Positions 36,542 through 45,867 of a DNA stretch of 64,000 nt are shown piece after piece. A program made the translations under genes and the position numbers. Source of the stretch: Actinopolyspora saharensis (GTDB taxonomy: Bacteria > Actinomycetota > Actinomycetes > Mycobacteriales > Pseudonocardiaceae); assembly GCF_900100925.1 (NCBI RefSeq), contig NZ_FNKO01000002.1, positions 1,054,001 to 1,118,000 of the forward strand, given 5' to 3'. Under the pieces are notes generated by a model, which was not told where the DNA came from, did no database searches, and saw only the letters and a program-made list of their open reading frames with translations. Within the stretch, counting starts at the first letter, position 1. Every line of letters starts with the position of its first letter.

Positions 36542-37975
36542 GTGGGAATCACGCAGCGCGCACGTGGTGTGCTGCGGCGGCGCGAACCTTCCGAAACCGT
36601 CGGGACTCGCAACGTCGTTTACGGCCCTTCCCTGCCGGACGACTCGACAGTCCACCTCGTACTCGAACTGGCACTGCGCATCGGCGAGATCCAGATGGCC
36701 AGCGGCGTCGGCGCCTCCGACGTCAGCGCCACGATCACCAGCGTCACCGATGCCTACGGCCTCCCGCACTGCGAAGTGGACGTGATCTACACCTCGATCA
36801 CCGTTTCGTGCTACCGGGGAACCGAGAACCTTCCGATCACTTCCCTGCGGGTCGTACGGAACCGCTCACTGGACTACACGCGCCTGGCCGAGGTCGAACA
36901 TCTGATCCGTCGCATCGTCGCCGGTGAGATAACCACCTCGGACGCCTACGCCGAGCTGGAAACCGTCGCCAGAGCCTCACACCCCTTCCCCCGCTGGGTC
37001 GCCACCCTCGCCTGGGCCGGCATGGCCGCAGCGCTGGCGGTGCTGCTCAGCGGCGGCGCCATCCCCCAGTTGCCGCTGGTGGCCGCCGCCGCCACCGCGC
37101 TCGTCGACAGGGTGGGGCGTTTCCTCAACCAGCGCGGCCTGCCGATCTTCTTCCAGCAGACCGTCGGCGGGGCCATCGCCACCAGCGTCGCGCTGGCCTG
37201 CTACGCCACAGGCCTGCTGCCCAACGCCGCACTCGCCGTGGCCGCGAACATCATCGTGCTGCTGTCCGGCATGACCGTGGTCGGCTCCATGCAGGACGCC
37301 ATCACCGGCTACAACGTCACCGCGGCGGGCCGCATAGCCGAGCTCGCGCTCACCTCGGCCGGGCTCATCTCCGGCGTGGTCCTCGCGCTGTACGGGGCCG
37401 AACGCATCCTCGGGGCCGAGTCCCTCGGGGGCGGCCTCAACGTCGGAGGCGGGGTCGTGCTGCTTCCCGGCCTGCTCAAACTGCCGCTCCAGGCCATGGC
37501 GGGCGCTGCCACCTCGGCCTGCTTCGCCCTGGCCAGCTACTCCCCTCCCCGGCCGTTGATCGTGGCCGGTGCGGGCGGGGCCGTGGCAGCCAGCGTATTC
37601 CAGCTCATGACCCTCGTTCGGGTAGATTCGATCCTGGCCTCGGCCGTGGCCACCACCGTGGTCGGCTTCATCGGCGGCGTCATCGCGCGCAGGCTGCGCA
37701 TCCCCGCACTGGTTGTCGCGGTCTCCGGTGTCGCCCCGCTGCTGCCCGGCCTGTCCACCTATCGAGCCCTCTACGAGCTGTCCGTTCAGGGCAACCCCAC
37801 CGGGCTGTCCACGCTGATGGTGGCCGCGGCCACCGGGCTGGCACTCGGCGCGGGAGTGGTGCTCGGCGAGTTCCTCTCCCAGCCCGTGCGCACCGGCCTC
37901 GGCAGGCTGGAGCGCCGCATGTCCGGCCCGCGCATGTCCGGGCCCATACGCCCGACCGAACGCAGGCTGGACTGA
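36542..37975 (+). CDS. ThrE-family threonine/serine exporter
   Basis: This 477-residue inner-membrane protein has a cytosolic N-terminal domain (about 20-150) with ALRIGEIQMASGVGASDVSATI and YGLPHCEVDVIYTSITVS. About ten TM helices follow, including YNVTAAGRIAELALTSAGLISG and the second repeat-like block GVAPLLPGLSTYRALYEL. This is the ThrE arrangement of fused DUF1212 and DUF3815 halves, as in Corynebacterium (about 489 residues). It exports L-threonine and L-serine by proton antiport. The GTG at 36542 has AAGGAGG 10 nt upstream. Its neighbour is tRNA-Thr, and two threonine-dehydratase-like genes lie in the window. Confidence 0.87.
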   Translation: MGITQRARGVLRRREPSETVGTRNVVYGPSLPDDSTVHLVLELALRIGEIQMASGVGASDVSATITSVTDAYGLPHCEVDVIYTSITVSCYRGTENLPITSLRVVRNRSLDYTRLAEVEHLIRRIVAGEITTSDAYAELETVARASHPFPRWVATLAWAGMAAALAVLLSGGAIPQLPLVAAAATALVDRVGRFLNQRGLPIFFQQTVGGAIATSVALACYATGLLPNAALAVAANIIVLLSGMTVVGSMQDAITGYNVTAAGRIAELALTSAGLISGVVLALYGAERILGAESLGGGLNVGGGVVLLPGLLKLPLQAMAGAATSACFALASYSPPRPLIVAGAGGAVAASVFQLMTLVRVDSILASAVATTVVGFIGGVIARRLRIPALVVAVSGVAPLLPGLSTYRALYELSVQGNPTGLSTLMVAAATGLALGAGVVLGEFLSQPVRTGLGRLERRMSGPRMSGPIRPTERRLD

Positions 37976-38231
37976 CCGGGATACCGCGGGCGGCTCCGCG
38001 GCCTCGGCCCGGACTCCGCTCCGGGGCTCGATTCCCCCGGCCCCTTCCAGTCACCGGGAAAAACATGAAAAAGCTCTGTCGGAATATTCCGATTTTGCCC
38101 CGTGCGTCCCCGAGGGGGTGAGCGTAGTCGAGCAGTGACGTTGCGACGCGCGAACCACGCGCAGACGATCACGATTGACTAACCTCTACAACGGGTAACC
38201 GATTTCAGGAACCGACCTAGGAGGCAGAACG

Positions 38232-39671
38232 GTGACCAAGGGCAACGCGCCCACGAAAGCTGACTTCGTCGTCGTCGCCAACCGACTGCCGGTCGACCTG
38301 GAACGCCTGGAGGACGGAACGCAGCGGTGGAAGCACAGTCCGGGAGGACTGGTCACCGCCCTCGAACCGTTCCTCCGCGCCCGGAAGGGAGCGTGGGTCG
38401 GCTGGCCCGGGGTCCCCGACGTCGACGTCGAACCGTTCACCGACGAGGAGATGCAGCTGTACCCGGTACGGCTCTCGTCGGCCGAGTTCCGGCAGTACTA
38501 CGAGGGCTTCTCCAACGCCACGCTGTGGCCCCTCTACCACGACGTGGTGGTGCCGCCGGTCTTCGACCGCTCCTGGTGGGAGGCCTACCGGCGGGTGAAC
38601 CAGAGGTTCGCCGAGGCCGCCGCGGAGGTGAGCGCTGAAGGCGCGACCGTCTGGATCCAGGACTACCAGCTGCAGCTGGTCCCCGCGCTGCTCCGTGAGC
38701 TGCGTCCGGACCTGCGGATCGGGTTCTTCCTGCACATCCCGTTCCCACCCGTGGAACTGTTCATGCAGCTGCCGTGGCGCACCGAGATCGTGCGCGGCCT
38801 GCTCGGGGCCGACCTGGTCGGCTTCCACCGCCCGGGCGGCGCGCAGAACTTCATGTGGCTGGCCCGCAGGCTGGCCGGTTTCGAACCCAGCCGCGCGCAG
38901 GTGGGAGTGCGCTCCCGCCCCGGCGTGGTGCAGGTCGGGGACCGGGTCGTGCGGGTCGGGGCCTTTCCCATCTCCATCTCCTCCGGAGAGCTGGACCAGC
39001 TCGCCAGGAGCAAGGAGGTGCAGCAGCGCGCCAAGGCGATCCGCGCCGAACTGGGCAATCCGCGCAAGATCATGCTCGGTGTCGACCGGCTGGATTACAC
39101 CAAGGGGATCGACGTCCGCCTCGACGCGATGTACGAGCTGCTGTCCGAGGGGCACGCCTCCGTCGAGGACGTGGCTATGATCCAGGTGGCCACCCCGAGC
39201 CGGGAGCGCGTGGAGCACTACAAGCAGATGCGCGAGGACATCGAGCGCAAGGTCGGCAGCATCAACGGCGAGTTCGGGCGCGTCGGCCACCCTGCCGTGC
39301 ACTACTTGCACACCTCGGTGGACCGCAAGGACCTGGTCGCCTTCTACTGCGCTGCCGATGTCATGATCGTGACCCCGGTACGTGACGGGATGAACCTCGT
39401 GTGCAAGGAGTACGTGGCATGTCGCAGCGATCTCGGGGGTAGTCTCGTACTGAGTGAGTTCGCCGGAGCCGCCGCCGAACTCACCAGCGCGCTCCTGGTC
39501 AATCCGCACGATCTGGACGGGGTCAAGGACTCGATGCTCGCGGCCCTGAATCTCGATCAGACGGAAGGCCGCCGTAGGATGCGCGCATTGCGTAGGCAAG
39601 TGCTCACGCACGATGTCGATCGCTGGGCGCGATCGTTCCTCGAAGCGCTGGGGGCTTCGCCCACGAGCTAG
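38232..39671 (+). CDS. otsA: Trehalose-6-phosphate synthase
   Basis: This 479-residue GT20 glycosyltransferase makes trehalose-6-phosphate from glucose-6-phosphate and a nucleotide-glucose. Marks are [11 protein letters not shown], the early glycine loop [50 protein letters not shown] with its catalytic-site Arg and Lys, and [16 protein letters not shown]. The GTG at 38232 follows CTAGGAGG. It lies upstream of the phosphatase gene but a 663-bp gap intervenes, so they may have separate promoters. The product is likely a stress solute alongside ectoine. Confidence 0.95.
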   Translation: MTKGNAPTKADFVVVANRLPVDLERLEDGTQRWKHSPGGLVTALEPFLRARKGAWVGWPGVPDVDVEPFTDEEMQLYPVRLSSAEFRQYYEGFSNATLWPLYHDVVVPPVFDRSWWEAYRRVNQRFAEAAAEVSAEGATVWIQDYQLQLVPALLRELRPDLRIGFFLHIPFPPVELFMQLPWRTEIVRGLLGADLVGFHRPGGAQNFMWLARRLAGFEPSRAQVGVRSRPGVVQVGDRVVRVGAFPISISSGELDQLARSKEVQQRAKAIRAELGNPRKIMLGVDRLDYTKGIDVRLDAMYELLSEGHASVEDVAMIQVATPSRERVEHYKQMREDIERKVGSINGEFGRVGHPAVHYLHTSVDRKDLVAFYCAADVMIVTPVRDGMNLVCKEYVACRSDLGGSLVLSEFAGAAAELTSALLVNPHDLDGVKDSMLAALNLDQTEGRRRMRALRRQVLTHDVDRWARSFLEALGASPTS

Positions 39672-40334
39672 AGTGATCGACGGCAGGCTTAAGGGGCCCT
39701 TCAGGGATGTTTTCGGTCAGGACGCTCTTCCCGGCGAGGAGCTCCGGTGGGTGAGACGGACGTGTCCCGGAAAGGCGCACGCGGAGTGGGCGTGGGCCCA
39801 CGGTCTCCGCACGCGCGGCACGCCCCCGTTCTCCACTCCGGCGTCCGGACGGCCGAACCCGGCCTTCCGGAAGGGTTTCCCGCCCGCGCCACGGTGAGCA
39901 CGGCGAACCGGACGAACCGCGGAGCGGTGCGCGCAACGCCCCACACCGCTCCCGGCAACCGTTCCGCCGCGGAACCGGCACCTCGCTCGTGCCGGAAACC
40001 ACCGTCGACCGCCGGGGCCGAACCGCATCCCGCGCACCGGGCTGCCTCCCCGCCCCCGGCTCCCACCCCCGAACCGGGGGAGAAGCCGCTCGTGCGGACC
40101 TCCGAACAGCCGGTACGAACGGCAGGAAGCCCGCTCGGCGATACTCCCACCGAGCATTCGAGCCGGTTTCGGCACAGACTCTTAGAACCGGCGACACCAT
40201 CACGTCAACAGTGACGCACCGATCGACCGGGGCATTCGTGCGAGCGGCCACCACGACACGGGGCCGACAGCCGCGCGACCCGCGCCGGTCGATCCCGTTC
40301 CAGACAACCCGACGACCTCAACAGGAGTGTGGCG
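39672..40334. other. Long intergenic region between otsA and the otsB fusion
   Basis: This 663-bp stretch holds only overlapping open frames on several frames without recognisable protein features. No RNA gene was recognised. It probably contains the promoter of the phosphatase-trehalase gene. Confidence 0.4.
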
Positions 40335-42896
40335 TTGACCGCCGAAGCCCTCCCCGCCGAGCTTCGTCGCATGATCGTGCAGCTCGCGCGCACACCTCGG
40401 CTGCTGGTCGCCTGCGACTACGACGGCACGCTGGCCCCGATCGTGGGGGATCCGAGCCAGGCCAAACCGCTACCGGAATCGGTCCACGCGATGCGCTCCC
40501 TGGCAGCGCTGCCGACCACCACCGCCGCCGTCATATCCGGCCGGGCACTGCGTGACCTGGCCACCCTGTCCAGGTTGCCCGCCGAAGTCCACCTGGTCGG
40601 CAGTCACGGATCCGAGTTCGACGTGGGATTCGTCCACGAGCTCGATCCGGACACGACCCAGCTGCGCACCCAGCTCCAGCGCAGCGTGCAGGAGATCACC
40701 GCCAGCCGTACCGGGATCACCCTCGAGGCGAAGCCAGCCAGCGTCGCGGTGCACCTGCGCCGCGCCGAGCAGGAGGAGGCCGCGGCCGCGCTGGACGAGC
40801 TCCGCTCCGGACCGGCCACCTGGGAAGGCGTGCAGGTCACCGAGGGCAAATCGGTGATGGAGCTGGCCGTGGTCGAGACCGACAAGGGCAACGCCTTCGA
40901 TGCGCTGCGGCACCAGGTCGGCTCCACCGGGGCGATCTTCCTCGGTGACGACGTCACCGACGAGAAGGTGTTCAGCGTGCTGTCCGGCCCCGACATCGGG
41001 ATCAAGGTCGGCGAGGGCGACACCCTCGCCGAGTACCGCGTGACCGACACGACGGGCGTCGCCACGGCGCTGGCACTGCTGATGGAGGAGCGCCGCACCT
41101 GGCTCTACGGGGAGCAGGCCCCCGCCATCGAACGCCTGTCCATGCTCGCCAACGAGCGGACCGTCGCGCTGCTGACCCCGGACGCGCGGCTCACCTGGAT
41201 GTGCCACCCGGGTCCGGACTCGTCCGCCGTGTTCGCCGACCTGCTCGGCGGCCCCGCCGCGGGGCACTTCTCCATCCGGCCCGACCTGCCGCAGACCGAC
41301 ACGAGCAACGGGGCCCCGCGCAGCACGCTCCCGCTCGGCCAGCGCTACATACCGGGCACCATGACGGTGGAGACCCGCTGGTCCCGGTTGCTGGTCACCG
41401 ACTACCTGGAGCACGGCGGCAATTCGCACCGCACCGATCTGATCCGGGTCATCAGCGGCAGCACCCGCGCCGTGGTCGAGTTCTCCCCGCGCCCCGAGTT
41501 CGGGCAGGTGCCGGTGCGGCTCACCGCGGAGTCGGGCGGTCTGCGGGTGCACGGCACCTCGGAACCGATAGTACTGTACTCCCCGGGGGTGCAGTGGCAG
41601 ATCACCTCGGACGGGATGCACGAGAGCGCCCACGCCCAGCTGGACCTCTCCGAGGACTCGCCGACGGTGCTGGAGCTGCGCTGCGGCACCGAGGAGCTCG
41701 CCCCCTCCGAGTCCTCCGAGTCGCAGCGGCGCGCCGCTGCGAACAACTACTGGTCCAAGTGGGTCGACCAGCTGCAGCTGCCCGAGGTGGAAACCGACCT
41801 GGTCGTGCGTTCCGCGCTCACCCTGCGCGGGCTGTGCAACACCGACACCGGCGGGATCATGGCCGCGGCCACCACTTCGCTCCCCGAGGAGATCGGCGGG
41901 GTGCGCAACTGGGACTACCGCTACTGCTGGCTCCGGGACGGGGCGATGAGCGCCCGCGCCCTGGTGTCCCTCGGGTCCACCGCGGAAGCCGAGGCCTTCC
42001 TGGACTGGTTGCACCGGGTGATGGACACCCTGCCGGGGCCGGAGCGGCTGCACCCGCTGTACTCGCTGGCCGGTGGCACGCTCGGGCCAGAAGCCGTGAT
42101 CGATACCCTGCCCGGCTACGCGGGATCGCGGCCCGTGCGGGTGGGCAACCTGGCCGACCAGCAGGTCCAGCTGGACGTGTTCGGCCCGGTCGTCGAGCTC
42201 GCCACCGATCTGGCCATGGCGAACGGGAAGTTGCGCGACGCGGACTGGGAACTGGTCAAGGGCATGGCCGAGGCCGTTTCCCGGCGCTGGTTCGAACCGG
42301 ACCACGGCATCTGGGAGGAACGCGACGTTCCCCGCCACCACGTCTACTCCAAGGTGATGTGCTGGGTGACCGTCGACCGCGCGCTCAAGCTGGCCACCCA
42401 GTACGACCGCCCGGCGGACCCGAGCTGGGAGCAGCTGCGCGAGCAGATCGCCGAGGACGTCCTCAAGAACGGTTGGCACCCCGATGTGCAGGCCTTCACC
42501 ACCGCCTACGAGGGCTCCGACCTGGACGCGGCCTCGCTGCACGTGGGGCTCTCGGGCTTGATCGACCCCTCGGACGAGCGGTTCCGGGCCACTGTCACCG
42601 CCATCGAGTCCGAACTGCGCAGCGGTTCCACTGTGTACCGGTACCGCAGGGACGACGGACTCCCCGGAACCGAGGGCGGTTTCCACCTGTGCGCTACCTG
42701 GCTCATCGAGGCCTACCTGCTCACCGGCAGGCGCACCGAGGCCGAGGAGCTGTTCCAGCAGATCGTGGACAACGCGGGCCCGACCGGACTGCTTCCCGAG
42801 GAGTACGACCCGATAGCCGAGCGCTCGCTCGGCAATCATCCGCAGGCCTACTCGCACCTGGGCCTGATCCGCTGCGCGCAGCTGCTCTCCGCCTGA
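40335..42896 (+). CDS. otsB: Fused trehalose-6-phosphate phosphatase and GH15 trehalase/glucoamylase
   Basis: This 853-residue fusion has an N-terminal HAD phosphatase of the OtsB type (about 1-255): CDYDGTLAP (nucleophile Asp28), VISGRALRDL, ETDKGNAFDAL, and FLGDDVTDEKVF. From about 265 to the end it is a GH15 (alpha/alpha)6 hydrolase: GVRNWDYRYCWLRDG, later DHGIWEERD with a likely catalytic Glu, and a C-terminal LLPEEYDP-type segment with a second acidic pair. It could both make trehalose and hydrolyse it to glucose. The TTG at 40335 is preferred because AGGAG lies 7 nt upstream; the GTG at 40329 would be too close. A strong terminator follows. Confidence 0.87.
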   Translation: MTAEALPAELRRMIVQLARTPRLLVACDYDGTLAPIVGDPSQAKPLPESVHAMRSLAALPTTTAAVISGRALRDLATLSRLPAEVHLVGSHGSEFDVGFVHELDPDTTQLRTQLQRSVQEITASRTGITLEAKPASVAVHLRRAEQEEAAAALDELRSGPATWEGVQVTEGKSVMELAVVETDKGNAFDALRHQVGSTGAIFLGDDVTDEKVFSVLSGPDIGIKVGEGDTLAEYRVTDTTGVATALALLMEERRTWLYGEQAPAIERLSMLANERTVALLTPDARLTWMCHPGPDSSAVFADLLGGPAAGHFSIRPDLPQTDTSNGAPRSTLPLGQRYIPGTMTVETRWSRLLVTDYLEHGGNSHRTDLIRVISGSTRAVVEFSPRPEFGQVPVRLTAESGGLRVHGTSEPIVLYSPGVQWQITSDGMHESAHAQLDLSEDSPTVLELRCGTEELAPSESSESQRRAAANNYWSKWVDQLQLPEVETDLVVRSALTLRGLCNTDTGGIMAAATTSLPEEIGGVRNWDYRYCWLRDGAMSARALVSLGSTAEAEAFLDWLHRVMDTLPGPERLHPLYSLAGGTLGPEAVIDTLPGYAGSRPVRVGNLADQQVQLDVFGPVVELATDLAMANGKLRDADWELVKGMAEAVSRRWFEPDHGIWEERDVPRHHVYSKVMCWVTVDRALKLATQYDRPADPSWEQLREQIAEDVLKNGWHPDVQAFTTAYEGSDLDAASLHVGLSGLIDPSDERFRATVTAIESELRSGSTVYRYRRDDGLPGTEGGFHLCATWLIEAYLLTGRRTEAEELFQQIVDNAGPTGLLPEEYDPIAERSLGNHPQAYSHLGLIRCAQLLSA

Positions 42897-42975
42897 ATCG
42901 GCCCGAGCGCTCCCGCCGTCCCGACGGTGATCCACCCCGCGACACCGGGTTCGGCGCGGTCGGTCGCTGAAGCAC

Positions 42976-43014
42976 CGGAGCCCGGGACTTCGCCTCGGCG
43001 AGTCCCGGGCTCCG
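42976..43014 (+). terminator. Intrinsic-terminator-like hairpin
   Basis: CGGAGCCCGGGACT (42976-42989) and AGTCCCGGGCTCCG (43001-43014) form a perfect 14-bp stem with an 11-nt loop, with outer GAAGC/GCTTC pairing. It lies 80 bp after the fusion gene and before the DUF4178 operon. Confidence 0.82.
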
Positions 43015-43197
43015 CGCTTCGGGAGGCCCTCGCCCACCGCGCGGCGCGACCGGTCGTGTCGGCCGCGCTGCCCCGATCGGCAACGTCACACCGGGAGTGG
43101 GGCATCATTTCGCCCGAAAAGCGGACAGCTCGGTTTCACCGCGGATAAGCTACCGCGCGACCGGTGACGCCGAGGAATTCCACAGCAAGGGGCGGTA

Positions 43198-43824
43198 GTG
43201 AACATATTCGTGATGCTCCCGATCATCGTGTTGGTCCTCGTGGTGGTCGCGGTGATCGTGATCGTGACGCTGCACGGTCGCCGCGCCCGTGCGCAGGACG
43301 CGAAGCGGGACGAGCAGTCACCGAAGGACCCGTTCGCCTCGGGTGACCAGGACGCCCTGCGCGGCGATCCGCGCGAGTTGACCGCGGGCGACATCGTGGA
43401 GATCCGCGGGATGTCCTACACGGTCCGGGGAACGCTGCGGCTGTCCGAGGGCGGCTGGAAGTGGGCCGAACACCTGCTGGACGACGCGCGGGGCAACCAG
43501 GTGTGGCTGTCCGTGGAAGAGGATCCCGATCTGATTCTCTCCCAGTGGACCGACCTGACCGACGAGGAGGAAGCCCCCGAGCCGGGGCCTTCCAAGATCG
43601 AACTGGACGGCCGGACCTTCCGTTCCGAGGAGTCCGGTTCGGCGAGCTTTCGCAGCGAAGCCACCACCGGTCTCAACGAGCAGGGCAGTGTCCGCTATCA
43701 CGACTACGAGGCCGGGGACGGAGCGATGCTCGGGTTCGAGTCCTTCGACGGCGCCGAGTGGGAGGCCACTCGCGGCGAGGAACTCAACCGCTACGACGTG
43801 CGCATCTACCCGGCTTCGACCTGA
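43198..43824 (+). CDS. DUF4178 membrane-anchored protein
   Basis: This 208-residue protein has one N-terminal TM helix (about 3-26), then a basic stretch and a beta-rich cytosolic domain with LTAGDIVEIRGMSYTVRGTLR, WKWAEHLLDD, and the C-terminal RYHDYEAGDGAMLGFESFDG. It matches DUF4178, of unknown function. It is the first gene of a five-gene operon. It starts with a GTG at 43198 after GGGGCGG, and the next gene begins 21 bp after its stop. Confidence 0.77.
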   Translation: MNIFVMLPIIVLVLVVVAVIVIVTLHGRRARAQDAKRDEQSPKDPFASGDQDALRGDPRELTAGDIVEIRGMSYTVRGTLRLSEGGWKWAEHLLDDARGNQVWLSVEEDPDLILSQWTDLTDEEEAPEPGPSKIELDGRTFRSEESGSASFRSEATTGLNEQGSVRYHDYEAGDGAMLGFESFDGAEWEATRGEELNRYDVRIYPAST

Positions 43825-43845
43825 CGAGAGGATCCGGCGGCGTCG

Positions 43846-44286
43846 ATGAAACCGAAATTCTGGTTCGTCATCGCGGGGATGGCGGCCGTGCTGGCGCTGA
43901 TCATCGCCCTGGTGACGATCTTCTCCACCGGAACCGGACCACGCGGTTACGTGGCGAATCACTACACCAGAGCGGCACAGCTGGACAAACCCGGCGACGA
44001 CGACAACAAGGCCTACACCAGCTCGCGCAAGCCCAGCGAGGTGGCCAACGCGGTGGCCCGGGCGTGGACACCGATCTCGCAGTACACGGACGACTCCGGC
44101 GTCTACCTGCGCTACCGGGACGACGCCGTCATAGCGCAGCCGCGGAACAACAGGGGCACTGTCATCCACGTGATGGACATAGACCAGGCGTACGGGCACT
44201 ACCACCACGTGGTCGGTGGGGTGTGGGGCTGGTCCAGCCCGCACGGACAGACCTTCAGGGGAGGGGGGCCTGGAGCCGGTAAATGA
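43846..44286 (+). CDS. DUF4247 membrane-anchored protein
   Basis: This 146-residue protein has one N-terminal TM helix (about 7-28) and then an extracytoplasmic domain. Marks are GPRGYVANHYTRA, PSEVANAVARAWTP, GVYLRYRDDAVIA and a C-terminal His-rich YGHYHHVVGGVWGW followed by a GGGP tail. It matches DUF4247, unknown function. Its stop overlaps the next start by 4 nt (ATGA), so the genes are coupled. Confidence 0.75.
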   Translation: MKPKFWFVIAGMAAVLALIIALVTIFSTGTGPRGYVANHYTRAAQLDKPGDDDNKAYTSSRKPSEVANAVARAWTPISQYTDDSGVYLRYRDDAVIAQPRNNRGTVIHVMDIDQAYGHYHHVVGGVWGWSSPHGQTFRGGGPGAGK

Positions 44287-45359
44287 GCGAACAAAAGCAG
44301 AAGTACAAAGTCGTCGGTGCGGTGCTGCTCGGGTTCGGAGTGCTCGCCTTCGTCGTGCTCAACCTGGCCGTCGGGCTGGACGCGGACGACGACTCCCCCA
44401 CGTTCTGGGACGACGAGAGCAGTCACTACTACCGCTACGAGAACTACAACGGACTGTCGATCCCGCGGTTCTCCTCCACGGACTCGGAGAACCTCTCGCA
44501 GGGGCTGAACGAGTACGAGCAGCAGTACGGGATCTGCTTCGGCTGGAAGCTCACCGACGGGACCAACGACGCCGAGGACGCCTCCTCGGATCGGCCGAGC
44601 AGCTACGATCAGGGATCCAGCCGCGGCCCCAACACCCCGGCCGACGTCTGTGACAGGTGGGTCGAACTGCGGGTCATCGTCGCCTACACCTCCAGCACCA
44701 GCGACGACTGGAGCGCCGTGGATCTCGAGGTGGCCAAGTCGCCCGGTCTGTCGCTGATCACCCCCAGCACCTCGGACTTCGCCGAGCTCGGCATCGACGC
44801 GGAAACGTTCATCGAATCCCCGGTCGACACCACCGGCCACGCGGCGCTGTCCCTGCCGTTGCTGCTGGCGCAGAACAACGCGGACTTCGAGATCGAGTCG
44901 GCGGAGAGCAGTGAGGGCACTGCCCCGCAGCAGAGCCTCCCTCCCGCCGACAACGGCCCCCAGGGCGTGGGCAGGTGGATCTGGATGAGCCTGCTCGGGC
45001 TGGTCACCGTGGTGGCCGTGGTGCTCGGCATCCGCGGGGTGCGTCGTGAGCGAACCGCGCAGTCCGGTCAGGCTCCCCCGCCGCAGGCGGGCAACGCTGA
45101 GCAGCAGCCCCCTCAGGGGGGTGGCGAGCAGGGTCACCCACCGCAGCAGCCACCGCAGCAACCACCGCAGAACCAGTGGCCGGGGCAGCAGGGGCCCCCG
45201 CAGCAGTGGGGACCACCACCTCAGGGACCCCCGCAGCAGCCCCCGCAACAACCACCGCAGGCTCCGCCCCCGCAGTGGGGACAGCCCCCGCAGCAACCAC
45301 CCGATAATCCACAGTGGCCTCCCCAGGCCGGCCCACCCGGCCAGGGACCACAACAGTGA
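44283..45359 (+). CDS. Two-TM protein with extracytoplasmic domain and Pro/Gln-rich tail
   Basis: This 358-residue protein has an N-terminal TM (about 10-30), an acidic extracytoplasmic region of about 200 residues with two Cys (in YGICFGW and ADVCDRW) that may pair, and a second TM (about 237-258). A cytosolic tail of about 95 residues follows, made almost only of Pro, Gln and Gly with QQPPQQ-type repeats. I do not know the family. Its place inside the DUF4178-DUF350-SpeE operon implies it is a structural partner; the tail may bind partners or phase-separate. Confidence 0.65.
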   Translation: MSEQKQKYKVVGAVLLGFGVLAFVVLNLAVGLDADDDSPTFWDDESSHYYRYENYNGLSIPRFSSTDSENLSQGLNEYEQQYGICFGWKLTDGTNDAEDASSDRPSSYDQGSSRGPNTPADVCDRWVELRVIVAYTSSTSDDWSAVDLEVAKSPGLSLITPSTSDFAELGIDAETFIESPVDTTGHAALSLPLLLAQNNADFEIESAESSEGTAPQQSLPPADNGPQGVGRWIWMSLLGLVTVVAVVLGIRGVRRERTAQSGQAPPPQAGNAEQQPPQGGGEQGHPPQQPPQQPPQNQWPGQQGPPQQWGPPPQGPPQQPPQQPPQAPPPQWGQPPQQPPDNPQWPPQAGPPGQGPQQ

Positions 45360-45401
45360 TGATCGGCAAACCGTTCGTCCTCGATCCGAAAGGCACTACT
45401 G

Positions 45402-45827
45402 GTGTTCCAGCAACTGATCTCCGGTCTGTCCGCGGCGATCGCCTACGGCGTGATCGGCGCGGTCCTCATGGCCCTCGGCTATGTGCTCGTGGACCTGGCC
45501 ACTCCGGGCAAGCTCCGGGACCTGATCTGGGTACACCGCAACGCCAACGCGGCGATCCTGCTGGTGTCCGGCCTGCTCGGGGTCGGGATCATCCTCACCA
45601 CTGCTATCGCGGCCAGCTCCGACCAACTGGTTCTCGGCCTGGTCGGAACCCTGTCCTACGGTGTGCTCGGACTGATCCTGATGGGCCTGTCCTTCCTGCT
45701 CATCGATGCACTCACTCCGGGCAAGCTCGGCGATGAGCTCTCCACCCCGACCATCCACCCGGGCACCTGGGTCTCCGCGGGGGCGCACGTGGTGATCGCG
45801 ACGATCATCGCCGCCGCGATCTGGTGA
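45402..45827 (+). CDS. DUF350 (YjfL-type) membrane protein
   Basis: This 141-residue protein has four TM helices in two tandem repeats. Each repeat ends with a D-x-x-TPGKL-type signature (LVDLATPGKL and LIDALTPGKL), which is diagnostic for DUF350/YjfL. The function is unknown. In other bacteria DUF350 proteins occur with glutathionylspermidine-synthase-like and PspA-type proteins, which fits the spermidine synthase next door. The GTG at 45402 has AAAGG upstream. Confidence 0.83.
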   Translation: MFQQLISGLSAAIAYGVIGAVLMALGYVLVDLATPGKLRDLIWVHRNANAAILLVSGLLGVGIILTTAIAASSDQLVLGLVGTLSYGVLGLILMGLSFLLIDALTPGKLGDELSTPTIHPGTWVSAGAHVVIATIIAAAIW

Positions 45828-45867
45828 CCGGGCAGCAGGCCACCCACGAGAAGCGAGAGCAAGCACC

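Noticed and set aside
40470..43037. 855-codon open frame on the - strand
   Set aside because: It is antisense to the phosphatase-trehalase fusion, which has complete catalytic motifs.
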